This document shows positions 39,108 through 47,508 of a stretch of DNA of 64,000 bases, piece by piece. The DNA comes from Streptomyces sp. NBC_00878 (lineage in GTDB: Bacteria; Actinomycetota; Actinomycetes; Streptomycetales; Streptomycetaceae). The position numbers and the translations under genes were made by a program. The stretch is from NCBI RefSeq assembly GCF_026341515.1, contig NZ_JAPEOK010000001.1:1922001-1986000 (forward strand), written 5' to 3'. Within the stretch, counting starts at the first letter, position 1. Each line of letters begins with the position of its first letter. The notes beneath the pieces are model-generated. The model searched no databases and had not been told where the DNA came from. It saw only the letters and a list, made by a program, of their open reading frames with translations.

Positions 39108-40533
39108 TCCTTCTCCTCGACTCGCTTGTGTGGATTCCTTGTATCGCGTACCAGACGAACGCGACGGCCGCCCCGGCAAGGCAGCTCATCACCGCCCAGG
39201 GCGGGAGACTGAGCAGGCCCAGCCCGATCATTGACAGGCCCATGACGATGATGACCACGGACAGCCCCAGGAACACGGAGAACGGATTGTCCTTCTCTGC
39301 CGGGAACACGATGCTGATGCACGTGGTCATGACCGCTCCGCCCAGGCAGGACGCCAACGCCGCCCCGCTGGAGAGGAACCGGCCCGGGTGGATCGCAACC
39401 GTGATCGCGAGAGCGGGCACGGCGAACACGGCGAGCAGGACCAGTTGCGCCCTGATGAGCCGTACGTAGACCCGCCAGGCCGGTTCCTGCGCGCCGGGCA
39501 GCACCCGCAACTGCTGGGTGGCGGTGAACTGGTACAGGCCGCCGAAGGACAGGGCGGCGAGGCCCCACATGGGGTTCACCGAGGGTTTGGCCAGCAGCAG
39601 GTAGGCGAACACGGCCAGCGCCATCGCGGCGGCGGCCACGGTCTGCGCGCTGCGCAGCAGACACCAGTCGTACGGCCCCAGAACGTGGCGCAGTCGCACG
39701 CTTCCGGGGAGTTTCAGGTAGCGGGACTGGCGTATGTGCTGGTTCGGGGCGAGCGCGAAGGCCAGGGCCATGAGCACGGCCGACAATGCCACCGCGGCGG
39801 CCAGGGCGAGCCAGGGCCCGTGTACGTTCCAAGCCCAGGACACCGATGTGACCCACGTGTACTCGGTCCGCTTGCTCAGGTACGCGCCGGAGATGTCCTG
39901 GATCATCGATGTCATCTGCGCCGAGTAGTACGTCAGCACCGCGAACAGGGCCAGCACGTTGAGGATGCCCGCCATCCGGCTGAGCCCTATCAGCATCCAC
40001 AGCCGGGTCAGCAGCTGGTACAGGACGGACAGCGACAGGTAGGTCAGGGCAACCGGCAGGATGACTGATGCGGTGATGTAGCCGGTTGCCGACGGGCCGA
40101 GGAGGATCAGCGCGCTGACAGAGAGGGAGACGAGGCCGGCGGCAGTCACGATGGCGGTCATCGCCGCTTCGTACATGAGGAACGCCATCGAGCGTTCCCG
40201 GTTGGTGACCGGCAGCTGGTAGCTGAGCTGCAGCATCCCCTCGGCGTTGATGAACAACACCTTCACCAGCAGGAACGCGATCTGCACCCATAGCAGGAGG
40301 GACACCGTCGAGGTGTCGAACAGCAGCCGCCACACGGCCGCTTCGTCGGCCAGGGGCCGCAGGAAGAGGTAGGAGGCGGTACACATGGCGCCCAGGAGCA
40401 GAACGGCCGCCACCATGACGAACACTCTGACCGGGGCGGACTTCAGGACTCCGGCCCGCAGCACCCGACGGCGGAAGAAGACGAGGAGCATCCGGGCCAG
40501 GACGGCGGAATGCCTCAGCCGTACCGCCGTCAC
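39001..40533 (-). CDS. ABC transporter permease (ABC-2-like)
   Basis: A 510-residue integral membrane protein with about 12 hydrophobic segments and no ATPase domain. It starts at an ATG overlapping the stop of the ATPase gene and so pairs with it. The last ~30 residues are hydrophilic and Arg/Gly-rich and lie entirely inside the next gene (a 107-base overlap), which is unusual. The natural end may be just after GIHTSE, with the tail due to a lost stop or frameshift. Probably exports or processes a peptide with the M50 protease, as YydJ does. Cargo inferred. Confidence 0.78.
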   Translation of the reverse strand: MTAVRLRHSAVLARMLLVFFRRRVLRAGVLKSAPVRVFVMVAAVLLLGAMCTASYLFLRPLADEAAVWRLLFDTSTVSLLLWVQIAFLLVKVLFINAEGMLQLSYQLPVTNRERSMAFLMYEAAMTAIVTAAGLVSLSVSALILLGPSATGYITASVILPVALTYLSLSVLYQLLTRLWMLIGLSRMAGILNVLALFAVLTYYSAQMTSMIQDISGAYLSKRTEYTWVTSVSWAWNVHGPWLALAAAVALSAVLMALAFALAPNQHIRQSRYLKLPGSVRLRHVLGPYDWCLLRSAQTVAAAAMALAVFAYLLLAKPSVNPMWGLAALSFGGLYQFTATQQLRVLPGAQEPAWRVYVRLIRAQLVLLAVFAVPALAITVAIHPGRFLSSGAALASCLGGAVMTTCISIVFPAEKDNPFSVFLGLSVVIIVMGLSMIGLGLLSLPPWAVMSCLAGAAVAFVWYAIQGIHTSESRRRNVQGTLGSEVRHRGRAADAGNRGGDPARPHVLNGR

Positions 40534-41246
40534 CGCTGGGACGTTTCGAGGTAGTCGAACACCATCGCGGCCACCGATCCGTGTTCTTCGACCAGATCCT
40601 TCGTCGGCTCGTCATACACCACGTGGCCCAGGTCGAGAAAGATGGTCCTGTCGGCCAGACGCTCCAGCACGGCGAAGTCGTGCGTGCACAGCAGAATCGA
40701 GCGGCCCTCGTCGCGGACCCGCCTGAATTCCTTCTCGGCGAGGTGCAGTGCTTCGAGGTCGATGCCGTTGAGGGTCTCGTCAATGATGGTCAACGGCGGG
40801 CGGACAACGAGCGCAGACACCAGCTGCGTCTTCTTGCGCATGCCGTGCGAGTAGTCCTCGATGAGGTCGTCGTAGCGGCCCTCCATGGAGAACTTGCGGA
40901 ACAGGCCGAGGGCTTCACCGTGGTCGGCGTCGAGGCCGAACAGTTTGCCCATCATGGAGATGTATTCGCGGGCGGTGAGGAACTCGGGAAGGTAGTCGTT
41001 GCTGGAAAGGTACATGCCCAACTGCTTCGCCTCGGGCCGGGCGTGCTCATGGCCGCCGATCAGAATGGACCCGGACTGAAGGCGTACGAGGTCGAATATG
41101 TTCCTGATCAGCGTGGATTTTCCAGAGCCGTTGGGGCCTACGAGACCGACGATCGTGCCTTCCTCCACCGTGAAGGACACGTCCGACAGGACGTTGACAA
41201 TGCCGTCATAGGAGTAGCTGACGTCGTTGACATTCAGGAGAGACAC
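40530..41246 (-). CDS. ABC transporter ATP-binding protein
   Basis: 238 residues with Walker A GPNGSGKST, Walker B LTIIDETLNGID and switch His in LCTHD. The signature is degenerate (YSHGMRKKTQLVSAL instead of LSGGQ), as in CcmA/YydI-type export ATPases. It is coupled to the permease by an ATGA overlap. A strong hairpin lies between this gene and the upstream small-protein gene, so it may be expressed by partial read-through from that promoter. Confidence 0.9.
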   Translation of the reverse strand: MSLLNVNDVSYSYDGIVNVLSDVSFTVEEGTIVGLVGPNGSGKSTLIRNIFDLVRLQSGSILIGGHEHARPEAKQLGMYLSSNDYLPEFLTAREYISMMGKLFGLDADHGEALGLFRKFSMEGRYDDLIEDYSHGMRKKTQLVSALVVRPPLTIIDETLNGIDLEALHLAEKEFRRVRDEGRSILLCTHDFAVLERLADRTIFLDLGHVVYDEPTKDLVEEHGSVAAMVFDYLETSQR

Positions 41247-41284
41247 TATCTCGTTGATCCTTTACCGAGTCCGTCGACCAGGGC

Positions 41285-41330
41285 GGTGCCCAGGAAGCCC
41301 CGGTTACTACCGGGGAGCTTCCTGGGCACC
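41285..41330 (-). terminator. Strong hairpin after the small-protein gene (attenuator candidate)
   Basis: Arms GGTGCCCAGGAAGC and GCTTCCTGGGCACC, extended by CCCCGG and CCGGGG across a one-base bulge. It separates the small-protein gene from the transporter genes. Such hairpins often keep precursor-peptide mRNA abundant while giving low read-through to transport genes. Confidence 0.65.
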
Positions 41331-41353
41331 CTGCAAAAACAGCGGTCAGACCG

Positions 41354-41686
41354 CTAGACGCATTCGGCGCTGACCTTCAGGCCGAAGTTCTTGAAGGACC
41401 AGTTGCCACTGAACCTCTTGCCCTTGTACACCACGCACCAGATGACCAGCCCGGCGAAGATGGTGGCGCCGAGACCGAGGATGACAGCGGTGAATATCAG
41501 GAACCAGGCGTCGTAGCGGACGAGCCCCTTGTCGATCTTCGTTCTGATCGACGCGATGGCACGCGCCGGCGCTGTGGTCGCCGCCACGTAGGCGCCGATC
41601 GACGCGGAGGTGTACGCGCTGACCGCCTTCGCCTCTACCGGCTCGGCGGCGGTTTCGGGTTCCCGTACCAGAGTTGACACAGACAC
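41354..41686 (-). CDS. Small single-TM protein, candidate peptide precursor
   Basis: 110 residues starting at a GTG with AGGGGAGA upstream. Residues 1-55 are soluble, Ala/Glu/Thr-rich and leader-like. Residues 60-87 are one hydrophobic helix (WFLIFTAVILGLGATIFAGL and onward), and residues 88-110 form a basic/aromatic tail with one Cys next to the C-terminal Val. I do not recognise a family. It is first before a strong hairpin and then ABC ATPase, permease, small membrane protein and M50 protease. A plausible reading is that the protease cuts within the TM and the transporter releases the C-terminal ~20-residue peptide. A structural membrane subunit is the alternative. Confidence 0.68.
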   Translation of the reverse strand: MSVSTLVREPETAAEPVEAKAVSAYTSASIGAYVAATTAPARAIASIRTKIDKGLVRYDAWFLIFTAVILGLGATIFAGLVIWCVVYKGKRFSGNWSFKNFGLKVSAECV

Positions 41687-41748
41687 GATTTCTCTCCCCT
41701 GCGGTTGATGTCGACCCGAAGATGTCATGCCCCTGGCAGTCGCAACTA

Positions 41749-41764
41749 GTGTCCGAAAGGACAC
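41749..41764. terminator. GAAA-loop hairpin between luxR-like and small-protein genes
   Basis: Perfect arms GTGTCC and GGACAC around GAAA, in the 88-bp gap. It may be a terminator for the upstream gene or an operator for the regulator. Confidence 0.4.
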
Positions 41765-41774
41765 CCTGCGGTCG

Positions 41775-42062
41775 CTACCTGTGGTTCGCGAAGATCGCGA
41801 TGATGGCCGCTTCCGTCCGCGACGTGATCTCCAGTTTCAAGAGGACGCTGGCGACATGCTTCTTCACCGTCCGTTCGGTGATGCAGAAACGGCCGGCTAT
41901 TACCGCGTTCGGCTGGCAGCCACCCAGCGCGGTGAGAACCTCGCGCTCACGCTCCGTCAGAAGAGACAGGTTTGCGTCACGCACCCATGGCGGCACACTG
42001 AAGCCTCCACAGCAGACGTGAATCTCTTCGTGATCATCATTTCTGTCTGATGGCAGTCTCAA
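41775..42062 (-). CDS. LuxR-type HTH regulator (stand-alone HTH)
   Basis: About 95 residues, almost only a GerE/LuxR HTH: LLTEREREVLTALGG, NAVIAGRFCITERTVKKHVASVLLKL. The start is uncertain; TTG 42062 gives a 30-residue Asp/His/Cys-containing extension. It is too short to hold a receiver or ligand domain, so activity is probably set by its own level or a partner. It sits directly upstream of the small-protein gene on the same strand and is the likely local regulator of the ABC/M50 system. Confidence 0.82.
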   Translation of the reverse strand: MRLPSDRNDDHEEIHVCCGGFSVPPWVRDANLSLLTEREREVLTALGGCQPNAVIAGRFCITERTVKKHVASVLLKLEITSRTEAAIIAIFANHR

Positions 42063-42679
42063 TTCCGATCCCCCGTGCGACGGTCACCCGCCCGTTCGTT
42101 CGGCTGCACCTGACCCGGACGGCTGGTCAGGGCCGCTGGTCGCAGCAGTGACCGTAAGTGCGGCGCAGACGCCGGGGCAAGAGACGACGTTGAGTAGCGG
42201 AAATTGCCCCCTCTGGTTTTCAGCCACCGCGGAGTCGTGGACGGGCTGAATGCCCGTGCGCCTCTCGTGTGCAGTCCCGTGAAACGGAATGGCTGAGGGC
42301 CGTGGTGCGCATGTCACCGGCGGACGAAACGCGATGGGCGCCCGCCACCGACGACGTGTCCGGACTAGCGGCGCAGTGAGGCCAAGCCGCCTCTGCACGT
42401 CCGAAGAACGCGGCGGTCTTCCGGAACTCCGCCGACCGCAGGGACCGCCTCCGACGAAGGTAGTAAACAAGCCATTTCAGATAGCCCTCGGAAGTTCCGT
42501 GCGAACGCCACGGCTCCGTCTCAAGCGGCTGTCCTCAGCCATCCCATGGCTTCTTGCTCGGGCGGTTCCAGGTCCAACGCCATGTGCCGAAGCGGCGGAT
42601 CTTGCCAGTGACGTACGAGGGACAGTCGCCAGGTCCACCGGGTCGACCTCCGCCACGACCCCCACTTGCGGTTGCAACA

Positions 42680-42820
42680 CTAAGCCCTGACGTCGAACTG
42701 CGCCCACGCCGCCTTCCCGACGGAACGCCCCTCCACTCCGTACGGGTGTCGGTGACCTCGATGCGTACGGCCCCGTCCGCGAGGAGCAGCAGCCCGGCCT
42801 GTTCAGCACCACGCAGATGG
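42680..42820 (-). pseudogene. Remnant of RsbW-like ATP-binding (anti-sigma) protein gene
   Basis: On the minus strand one frame reads AGLLLLADGAVRIEVTDTRTEWRG and another reads GKAAWAQFDVRA then TAG. Both are typical of the abundant Streptomyces HATPase_c anti-sigma-like proteins, the first from the middle and the second from the extreme C-terminus. The segment between, including the glycine-rich ATP lid, is missing and the frame is shifted. It is thus a deleted, frameshifted relic. Confidence 0.6.
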
Positions 42821-42876
42821 TGGGCAGTGCCCTTGGCCTCGCCGCCCTCAGGACCCTCGCGGCGAGCCGCACGGCC

Positions 42877-42935
42877 GGCTCGTGGACGGCGGCTCGTGGA
42901 CGGCGGCTCGTGGACGGCGGCTCGTGGACGGCGGC
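42877..42935. repeat. 14-bp tandem repeat
   Basis: About four copies of CTCGTGGACGGCGG in non-coding DNA next to the pseudogene remnant. Confidence 0.75.
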
Positions 42936-43082
42936 ACGGCACTCGCCACGGCGACGCCGACGGCTACCGGCTGGCTGGCGTTCGCCGCCGGTACGGGGAT
43001 CACGCTGGCGGAGCCGGCACCCGCGACGGCGGAACTCCGGCCGGGGCGCGAGTCGTCAAGGGAGTAGTGGGGGTGTCCGGAG

Positions 43083-43118
43083 AGCGCGGCTGTGGGGAAC
43101 GTTCCCCACAGCCGCGCT
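43083..43118. terminator. 36-bp perfect palindrome, terminator of the NmrA-like gene
   Basis: Arms AGCGCGGCTGTGGGGAAC and GTTCCCCACAGCCGCGCT, with no spacer, just after the stop codon at 43127. Confidence 0.75.
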
Positions 43119-43126
43119 CCCGCGCG

Positions 43127-43999
43127 TCAGCTCTCGCCGAACGCCGCCCGGTGGTCCACCGCCCACTCCCGGTACGTGCGCGGCGGCCGGCCCAGCACCT
43201 GCCGCACCTCCTCCGTGACGACGGCGTTGCGACCACCGCGTACGTACGCGCTGCCGGCCAGCACGCCCTCCGCGTACGCCGCGTCCATGCCCCATTCGGC
43301 CAGCCGGGCTCGGGACTCGTCCGGAGTGAGGTCCAGGGTGGCGATCGGGCGGCCGAGGACCTCGGCGAGGATGGCGGCCTGGTCGGGGACGCTGATCGTC
43401 TCGGGTCCGGTGAGCGTGTAGGTGTGGCCCGCGTGCCGTGCGGAGAGCAGGGCCTCCACGGCGACCTCGGCAACGTCGCGCGGGTCGATGACGCCCTGCA
43501 TGCCGTCACCGGTCATGTTCGGTACGGGCTCGTCCGCCCGGATGGCTTCGGCCCAGCTCAGGGTGTTCGAGGCGAAGGACGACGGGCGCAGGACCGTCCA
43601 CTCCAACCCGCTTTCCCGTACGGCCTGTTCGCCCGGCAGGTGCCAGGAGCCGACCCTGCCGACGGCGGGGTCGCCGGTGCCGATCGCCGACAGTTTCACG
43701 ACGCGGCGTACGCCTGCCGCGCGAGCCTGCTCGACCAGGGCGCGGTCGCGGTCCGTGTCGTCCGGGCCCAGGACGCCGACGAGGAACACGGCCGAGACGC
43801 CGGACATGGCCGCGTCCACGGACGCGGGGTCGAGGTAGTCCCCTCGCACCACTTCGGCCCCTGTCCCGTCGGGCAGTTGCGCCCGGGCCCGCGCTTTGGA
43901 CGGGTCGCGGGTCAGTGCGCGGACCTTCTCCCCGCGCCGTGCGAGCTGTCGTACGACGTCGCTGCCGATGGTGCCCGTGGCACCGGTGATGAGGATCAT
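43127..43999 (-). CDS. NmrA-like atypical SDR (NAD(P)-binding)
   Basis: 290 residues with the Rossmann motif TGATGTIG at residues 5-12 and NmrA/QOR2-type segments (VVRQLARRGEKVRALTRDPSKA, VVKLSAIGTGD, WTVLRPSSFASN, TLTGPETISV). The usual Tyr-x3-Lys catalytic pair is not evident, as in redox-sensing or isomerase members. It is divergent from an AraC-family gene 96 bp away, which probably controls it. Followed by a perfect palindrome terminator. Confidence 0.85.
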   Translation of the reverse strand: MILITGATGTIGSDVVRQLARRGEKVRALTRDPSKARARAQLPDGTGAEVVRGDYLDPASVDAAMSGVSAVFLVGVLGPDDTDRDRALVEQARAAGVRRVVKLSAIGTGDPAVGRVGSWHLPGEQAVRESGLEWTVLRPSSFASNTLSWAEAIRADEPVPNMTGDGMQGVIDPRDVAEVAVEALLSARHAGHTYTLTGPETISVPDQAAILAEVLGRPIATLDLTPDESRARLAEWGMDAAYAEGVLAGSAYVRGGRNAVVTEEVRQVLGRPPRTYREWAVDHRAAFGES

Positions 44000-44095
44000 G
44001 GATACGAGCGTGCCGGGCGGGCGACCGGCGGCTCTAGGAAATTCCGGCACGGTTCGGCGGCCCGTGCGGCCGTCCGGCGCGTCTACCGTGGACGA

Positions 44096-44911
44096 GTGAC
44101 CAAGAACGTTGCCGAGCGCATGCTTCCCGCCCCCGACGCGTTGCGGCCGTGGATCGACGGCATCGAGATCGGGGTGGCGGTCGGCGGCGATGGCGCGTCG
44201 CGTGAGCCGTTCACCCGTGTCCCGGACACCGCGACGAAGGTGGTCGTCCGGGTCGAGGAGAACGGTCACCGGGACACGCTCGTCGTCGGGCCGCGCACCC
44301 GGGCCACGTATCACAGGAGCAAGCGGCTCGCGTCGTGTGTGCAGGTGCGGCTCGGGCCGGGTATGGCGCGGCCGTTGCTCGGTGTCGCGGCGGTCGATCT
44401 CGTGGGGCGGGTGGTGAGGCTCGGGGATCTTCCCGGTACCTATGCCCGGCAACTCGCGGACGAGTTGCGGTGGTTGGAGCCCGAGGATGCGATGGGCCGG
44501 CTGACGGAGGTGTTGCCGGGGCGGCTTGCGGCCGACGACGACGGGGCGGGGCGCTCGCGGCGGGAGGTTTTGCGGGCTGCCGTCGAGGCGTTGTCGACGG
44601 ATGCGGGGCATGTTCCTTCCCAGGTGCGGGAGTTGGCGCGTCGGTTGGCTGTGAGTGAGCGGCAGTTGCGGAATCTGTTTGCGGAGGGGGTTGGGGTCTC
44701 TCCCAAGCACTTCGCGCGGATCGGGCGGGTGCGGCATGTGCTGGCGCACGCTGCTACGACGGGGTGGGCCGAGCTTGCCGCGTCCACCGGCTACTACGAC
44801 CAGTCCCACATGACGGCCGACTTCCGCACCCTGATGGGCGTCCCGCCCCGCTCCTTCTTCACCGGCCACCTCCCGACGGCCCAGCCTTGCCAGTCCCTGA
44901 CCCGGGTGTGA
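44096..44911 (+). CDS. AraC-family transcriptional regulator
   Basis: About 271 residues with a C-terminal double HTH (about residues 165-260: ELARRLAVSERQLRNLFAEGVGVSPKHFARIGRVRHVLAHA, GYYDQSHMTADFRTLMGVPPRSFF). The N-terminal half is a cupin-like ligand domain. Start GTG 44096 is chosen as the first in-frame start after the divergent promoter; ATG 44120 is possible. Probable regulator of the NmrA-like gene. Confidence 0.85.
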   Translation: MTKNVAERMLPAPDALRPWIDGIEIGVAVGGDGASREPFTRVPDTATKVVVRVEENGHRDTLVVGPRTRATYHRSKRLASCVQVRLGPGMARPLLGVAAVDLVGRVVRLGDLPGTYARQLADELRWLEPEDAMGRLTEVLPGRLAADDDGAGRSRREVLRAAVEALSTDAGHVPSQVRELARRLAVSERQLRNLFAEGVGVSPKHFARIGRVRHVLAHAATTGWAELAASTGYYDQSHMTADFRTLMGVPPRSFFTGHLPTAQPCQSLTRV

Positions 44912-45057
44912 CCTGGGGGAAGGTTTTCGCCCCCTCGGCCCGTTCACCACCGGTTCTCCCCCATGTGGCCCAACCACCGTGCCCAAATCCCCCACCGCGG
45001 GTATCCCTCCCACTGCACCCGCACCCGCACCCACCGCCCGAACCCGGAGACCCACCC

Positions 45058-47262
45058 ATGCCGCTCGCCCGCCGCGTGTTTCTCCTCTCCCTCGCCGGCG
45101 CGGCCGGTACCGTCGCTTGTTCTCACGCACCCGCACCCATGGACGGCACCCCGCCCAAGGAGGCACCCGTGACCGAGGCGGCGGCAACGAGGGCGGCCCG
45201 GCGGCTCCTCCCCCGTCACTGGCGGCAACTCCGATTCGAGGCGACGGGCGAGGCGGATGCCTTCCAGGTCTCCGGCCGCACCGGCCGCATCACCATCACC
45301 GGCAACACCCCCGCCAACCAACTCACCGGCCTCCGCTGGTACTTGAAGCACATCACGCACGCAAACATCAGCTGGGCGGGCGAACAGCTCAACCTCCCGG
45401 CAGATCTGCCCGGCCTCGCCGCCCCGGTCACCCGGACGGCCAACGTCCCGCACCGCTTCGCCCTCAACGACACGAACGACGGCTACACGAACGCGTACAA
45501 CGACTGGAGGTACTGGGAGCGCGAGCTCGACGTGCTGGCGCTGCACGGCTACAACGAGGTGCTGGTGTACACGGGCGCGGACGCGCTCTACCACCGGGTG
45601 TTCCGCGGGTTCGGGTACACGGACGAAGAGCTGCGGACGTGGATCGCGGGACCCGCCCACCAGCCGTGGTGGCTGATGCAGAACCTCGCCGCCTTCCCGG
45701 ATCCCGTGTCGCGGCAGCTCCTCGACGCCCGCGCCGCGCTCGGGCGTCGAATCACCGACCGGGTACGGGAGTTGGGCATGACGCCCGTGTTCCCGGGCTA
45801 CTTCGGCACGGTCCCGCCGAGCTTCGCCGACCGGAACGAAGGGGCGCGCACCATCCCTCAGGGCACCTGGATGGGACTCCCGCGCCCCGACTGGCTGGAC
45901 CCGCGCACCGACCACTTCGCACGCGTCGCGGCGGCCTTCTACCGCGTCCAGGACGAGATGTTCGGCGGCCGCTCGACGCTCTACAAGATGGACCTGCTGC
46001 ACGAGGGCGGCGACCCTGGCGACGTGCCGGTCGCCGACGCGGCGAAGGGTGTCGAGAAGGCGCTGCTCACCGCGCACCCGGAGGCGATCTGGGTCATCCT
46101 CGGCTGGCAGCGGAACCCGCCGAGGACAATCGTCGACGCCGTCGACAAGTCCCACATGCTCGTCGTCGACGGACTCTCCGACCGCTTCCCGCCGGTCACG
46201 GACCGCGAGGCCGACTGGGGCAACACCCCGTACGCCTTCGGCTCCATCTGGAACTTCGGCGGCCACACGGCCCTCGGCGCCAACACCCCTGACTGGGCAG
46301 CGCTGTTCAACAAGTGGCGTACCAAGCAGGGCAGCACCCTGCGCGGCGTCGCCCTGCTTCCCGAGGCCGCCGACAACAACCCCGCCGCCTTCGACCTCTT
46401 CTCCGAACTCGCCTGGGAAGACGGCGAGTTGGACCTCACGACCTGGTTCAGGGAGTGGGCCCTCGCCCGCTACGGCGCTCACGACCCGCACGCCGAGGCC
46501 GCCTGGGACATCCTTCGCCGCACCGCGTACGGCACGACACGCGCCGACTCGTGGAGCGAGGGCGCCGACGGACTGTTCGGCGCCCGCCCCTCGCTCACGG
46601 CGAAGTCGGCCGCGAAGTGGTCGCCCAAGCAACTCCGGTACAACGCCGAGGAGTTCGAGCCCGCGCTCGACGAACTCCTGCGGGTGCGCGCGGGCCTCCG
46701 GAAGTCCTCCGCGTACCGCAGCGACCTCCTCGACGTGGCCCGCCAGGCCGTCTCCAACCGCAGCCGCGTCCTGATGCCCCGCATCAGAATGGCGTACGAG
46801 GCCGGTGACGTGCCCGGCTTCGACAAGGCCACCGGCGACTGGCTCGCCCTGATGGACGTTCTGGAGACCCTGATGGCCACCGACTCCCGGCATCTGCTGG
46901 GGCGTTGGGTCGCCGACGCCCGGGCCTGGGGTGCGGACGCGGCCGAGCGGGACCGGCTGGCGTACGACAATCTGTCGCTGCTGACGGTGTGGGGCACCCG
47001 GCAGGGCGCGGACGCCGGGCTGCGCGACTACGCCAACCGGGAGTGGGCGGGCCTGGTCGGCGGGCTCTACCGGCTGCGGTGGTCGACGTACTTCGACGAA
47101 CTGCGGGCGGCGACGGCGGAAGGGCGCAAGCCGAAGGCCATCGACTGGTTCGCGCTGGAGGACCGCTGGACGCGCGACCCCGGGAAGCTCGCGACCAAGC
47201 CCACCGGTGACACGTACGGCGCCGCCGTCCGCGTACGAGAGCTGCTGACCTCGACCCGGTAG
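45058..47262 (+). CDS. Alpha-N-acetylglucosaminidase (GH89), secreted
   Basis: 734 residues with GH89 architecture: a small N-terminal domain (FQVSGRTGRITITGNTPANQLTGLRWYLKHI), a central TIM barrel (YWERELDVLALHGYNEVLVYTGADALYHRVF, WWLMQNLAAFPDPVS, GMTPVFPGYFGTVPPSF, YKMDLLHEGGDPGDV) and a C-terminal helical domain. The N-terminus has a twin-arginine-like ARRVFLLSLAGAAG and a Cys near residue 21 that could be lipidated, although the lipobox is poor. It removes terminal alpha-linked GlcNAc from glycans outside the cell. ATG has GGAGA upstream. It precedes a chitosanase gene, so both serve amino-sugar polymer use. Confidence 0.88.
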   Translation: MPLARRVFLLSLAGAAGTVACSHAPAPMDGTPPKEAPVTEAAATRAARRLLPRHWRQLRFEATGEADAFQVSGRTGRITITGNTPANQLTGLRWYLKHITHANISWAGEQLNLPADLPGLAAPVTRTANVPHRFALNDTNDGYTNAYNDWRYWERELDVLALHGYNEVLVYTGADALYHRVFRGFGYTDEELRTWIAGPAHQPWWLMQNLAAFPDPVSRQLLDARAALGRRITDRVRELGMTPVFPGYFGTVPPSFADRNEGARTIPQGTWMGLPRPDWLDPRTDHFARVAAAFYRVQDEMFGGRSTLYKMDLLHEGGDPGDVPVADAAKGVEKALLTAHPEAIWVILGWQRNPPRTIVDAVDKSHMLVVDGLSDRFPPVTDREADWGNTPYAFGSIWNFGGHTALGANTPDWAALFNKWRTKQGSTLRGVALLPEAADNNPAAFDLFSELAWEDGELDLTTWFREWALARYGAHDPHAEAAWDILRRTAYGTTRADSWSEGADGLFGARPSLTAKSAAKWSPKQLRYNAEEFEPALDELLRVRAGLRKSSAYRSDLLDVARQAVSNRSRVLMPRIRMAYEAGDVPGFDKATGDWLALMDVLETLMATDSRHLLGRWVADARAWGADAAERDRLAYDNLSLLTVWGTRQGADAGLRDYANREWAGLVGGLYRLRWSTYFDELRAATAEGRKPKAIDWFALEDRWTRDPGKLATKPTGDTYGAAVRVRELLTSTR

Positions 47263-47278
47263 CCAATCGCCAACCACC

Positions 47279-47362
47279 AACCACAGGTCACAGGTCACAG
47301 GTCACAGGTCACCAACTACAGATCACCAACCGCAGATCGGCGATCACCGATCGCCGATCGCG
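47279..47362. repeat. Short tandem repeats and palindromes after the GH89 gene
   Basis: Four copies of CACAGGT-type heptamers are followed by GATCGGCGATC/GATCGCCGATC palindromic units. The hairpin near 47335-47362 may terminate the GH89 transcript. Confidence 0.55.
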
Positions 47363-47423
47363 AGCAAGATCCTCCGCCTCATCTGCTCCACCCCTCCCCA
47401 CCGAACTCACCACCAACTCCTCC

Positions 47424-47471
47424 TTGACGGGTATACGTCACGCCCATTCTCTGGTAGGAAACTTTCCTAAC
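47424..47471 (+). promoter_or_regulatory. Chitosanase promoter with CsnR-type operator
   Basis: A TTGACG -35-like hexamer at 47424 and an imperfect palindrome at 47453-47471 (GGTAGGAAA, one base, TTTCCTAAC) match the operator class bound by the ROK-family repressor CsnR at Streptomyces chitosanase genes. Derepression by chitosan oligosaccharides is expected. Confidence 0.7.
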
Positions 47472-47508
47472 AGTACGGCTGAACGACTCCCACCCCCATG
47501 GAGGTCCC

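Larger units (their letters stand above)
42063..43126. other. Gene-poor 1.06-kb stretch with decayed coding DNA
   Basis: No intact gene can be supported here. G+C drops and codon bias is lost in 42063-42680. It contains a remnant of an ATP-binding protein gene (42680-42820, minus), a 14-bp tandem repeat (near 42877-42935) and a terminator palindrome. A plus-strand frame (about 42880-43067) ending in ATAELRPGRESSRE could be another remnant, but I cannot name it. Confidence 0.6.

Noticed and set aside
44944..47298. Minus-strand 784-codon frame
   Set aside because: Antisense to the GH89 gene, which has full family motifs.
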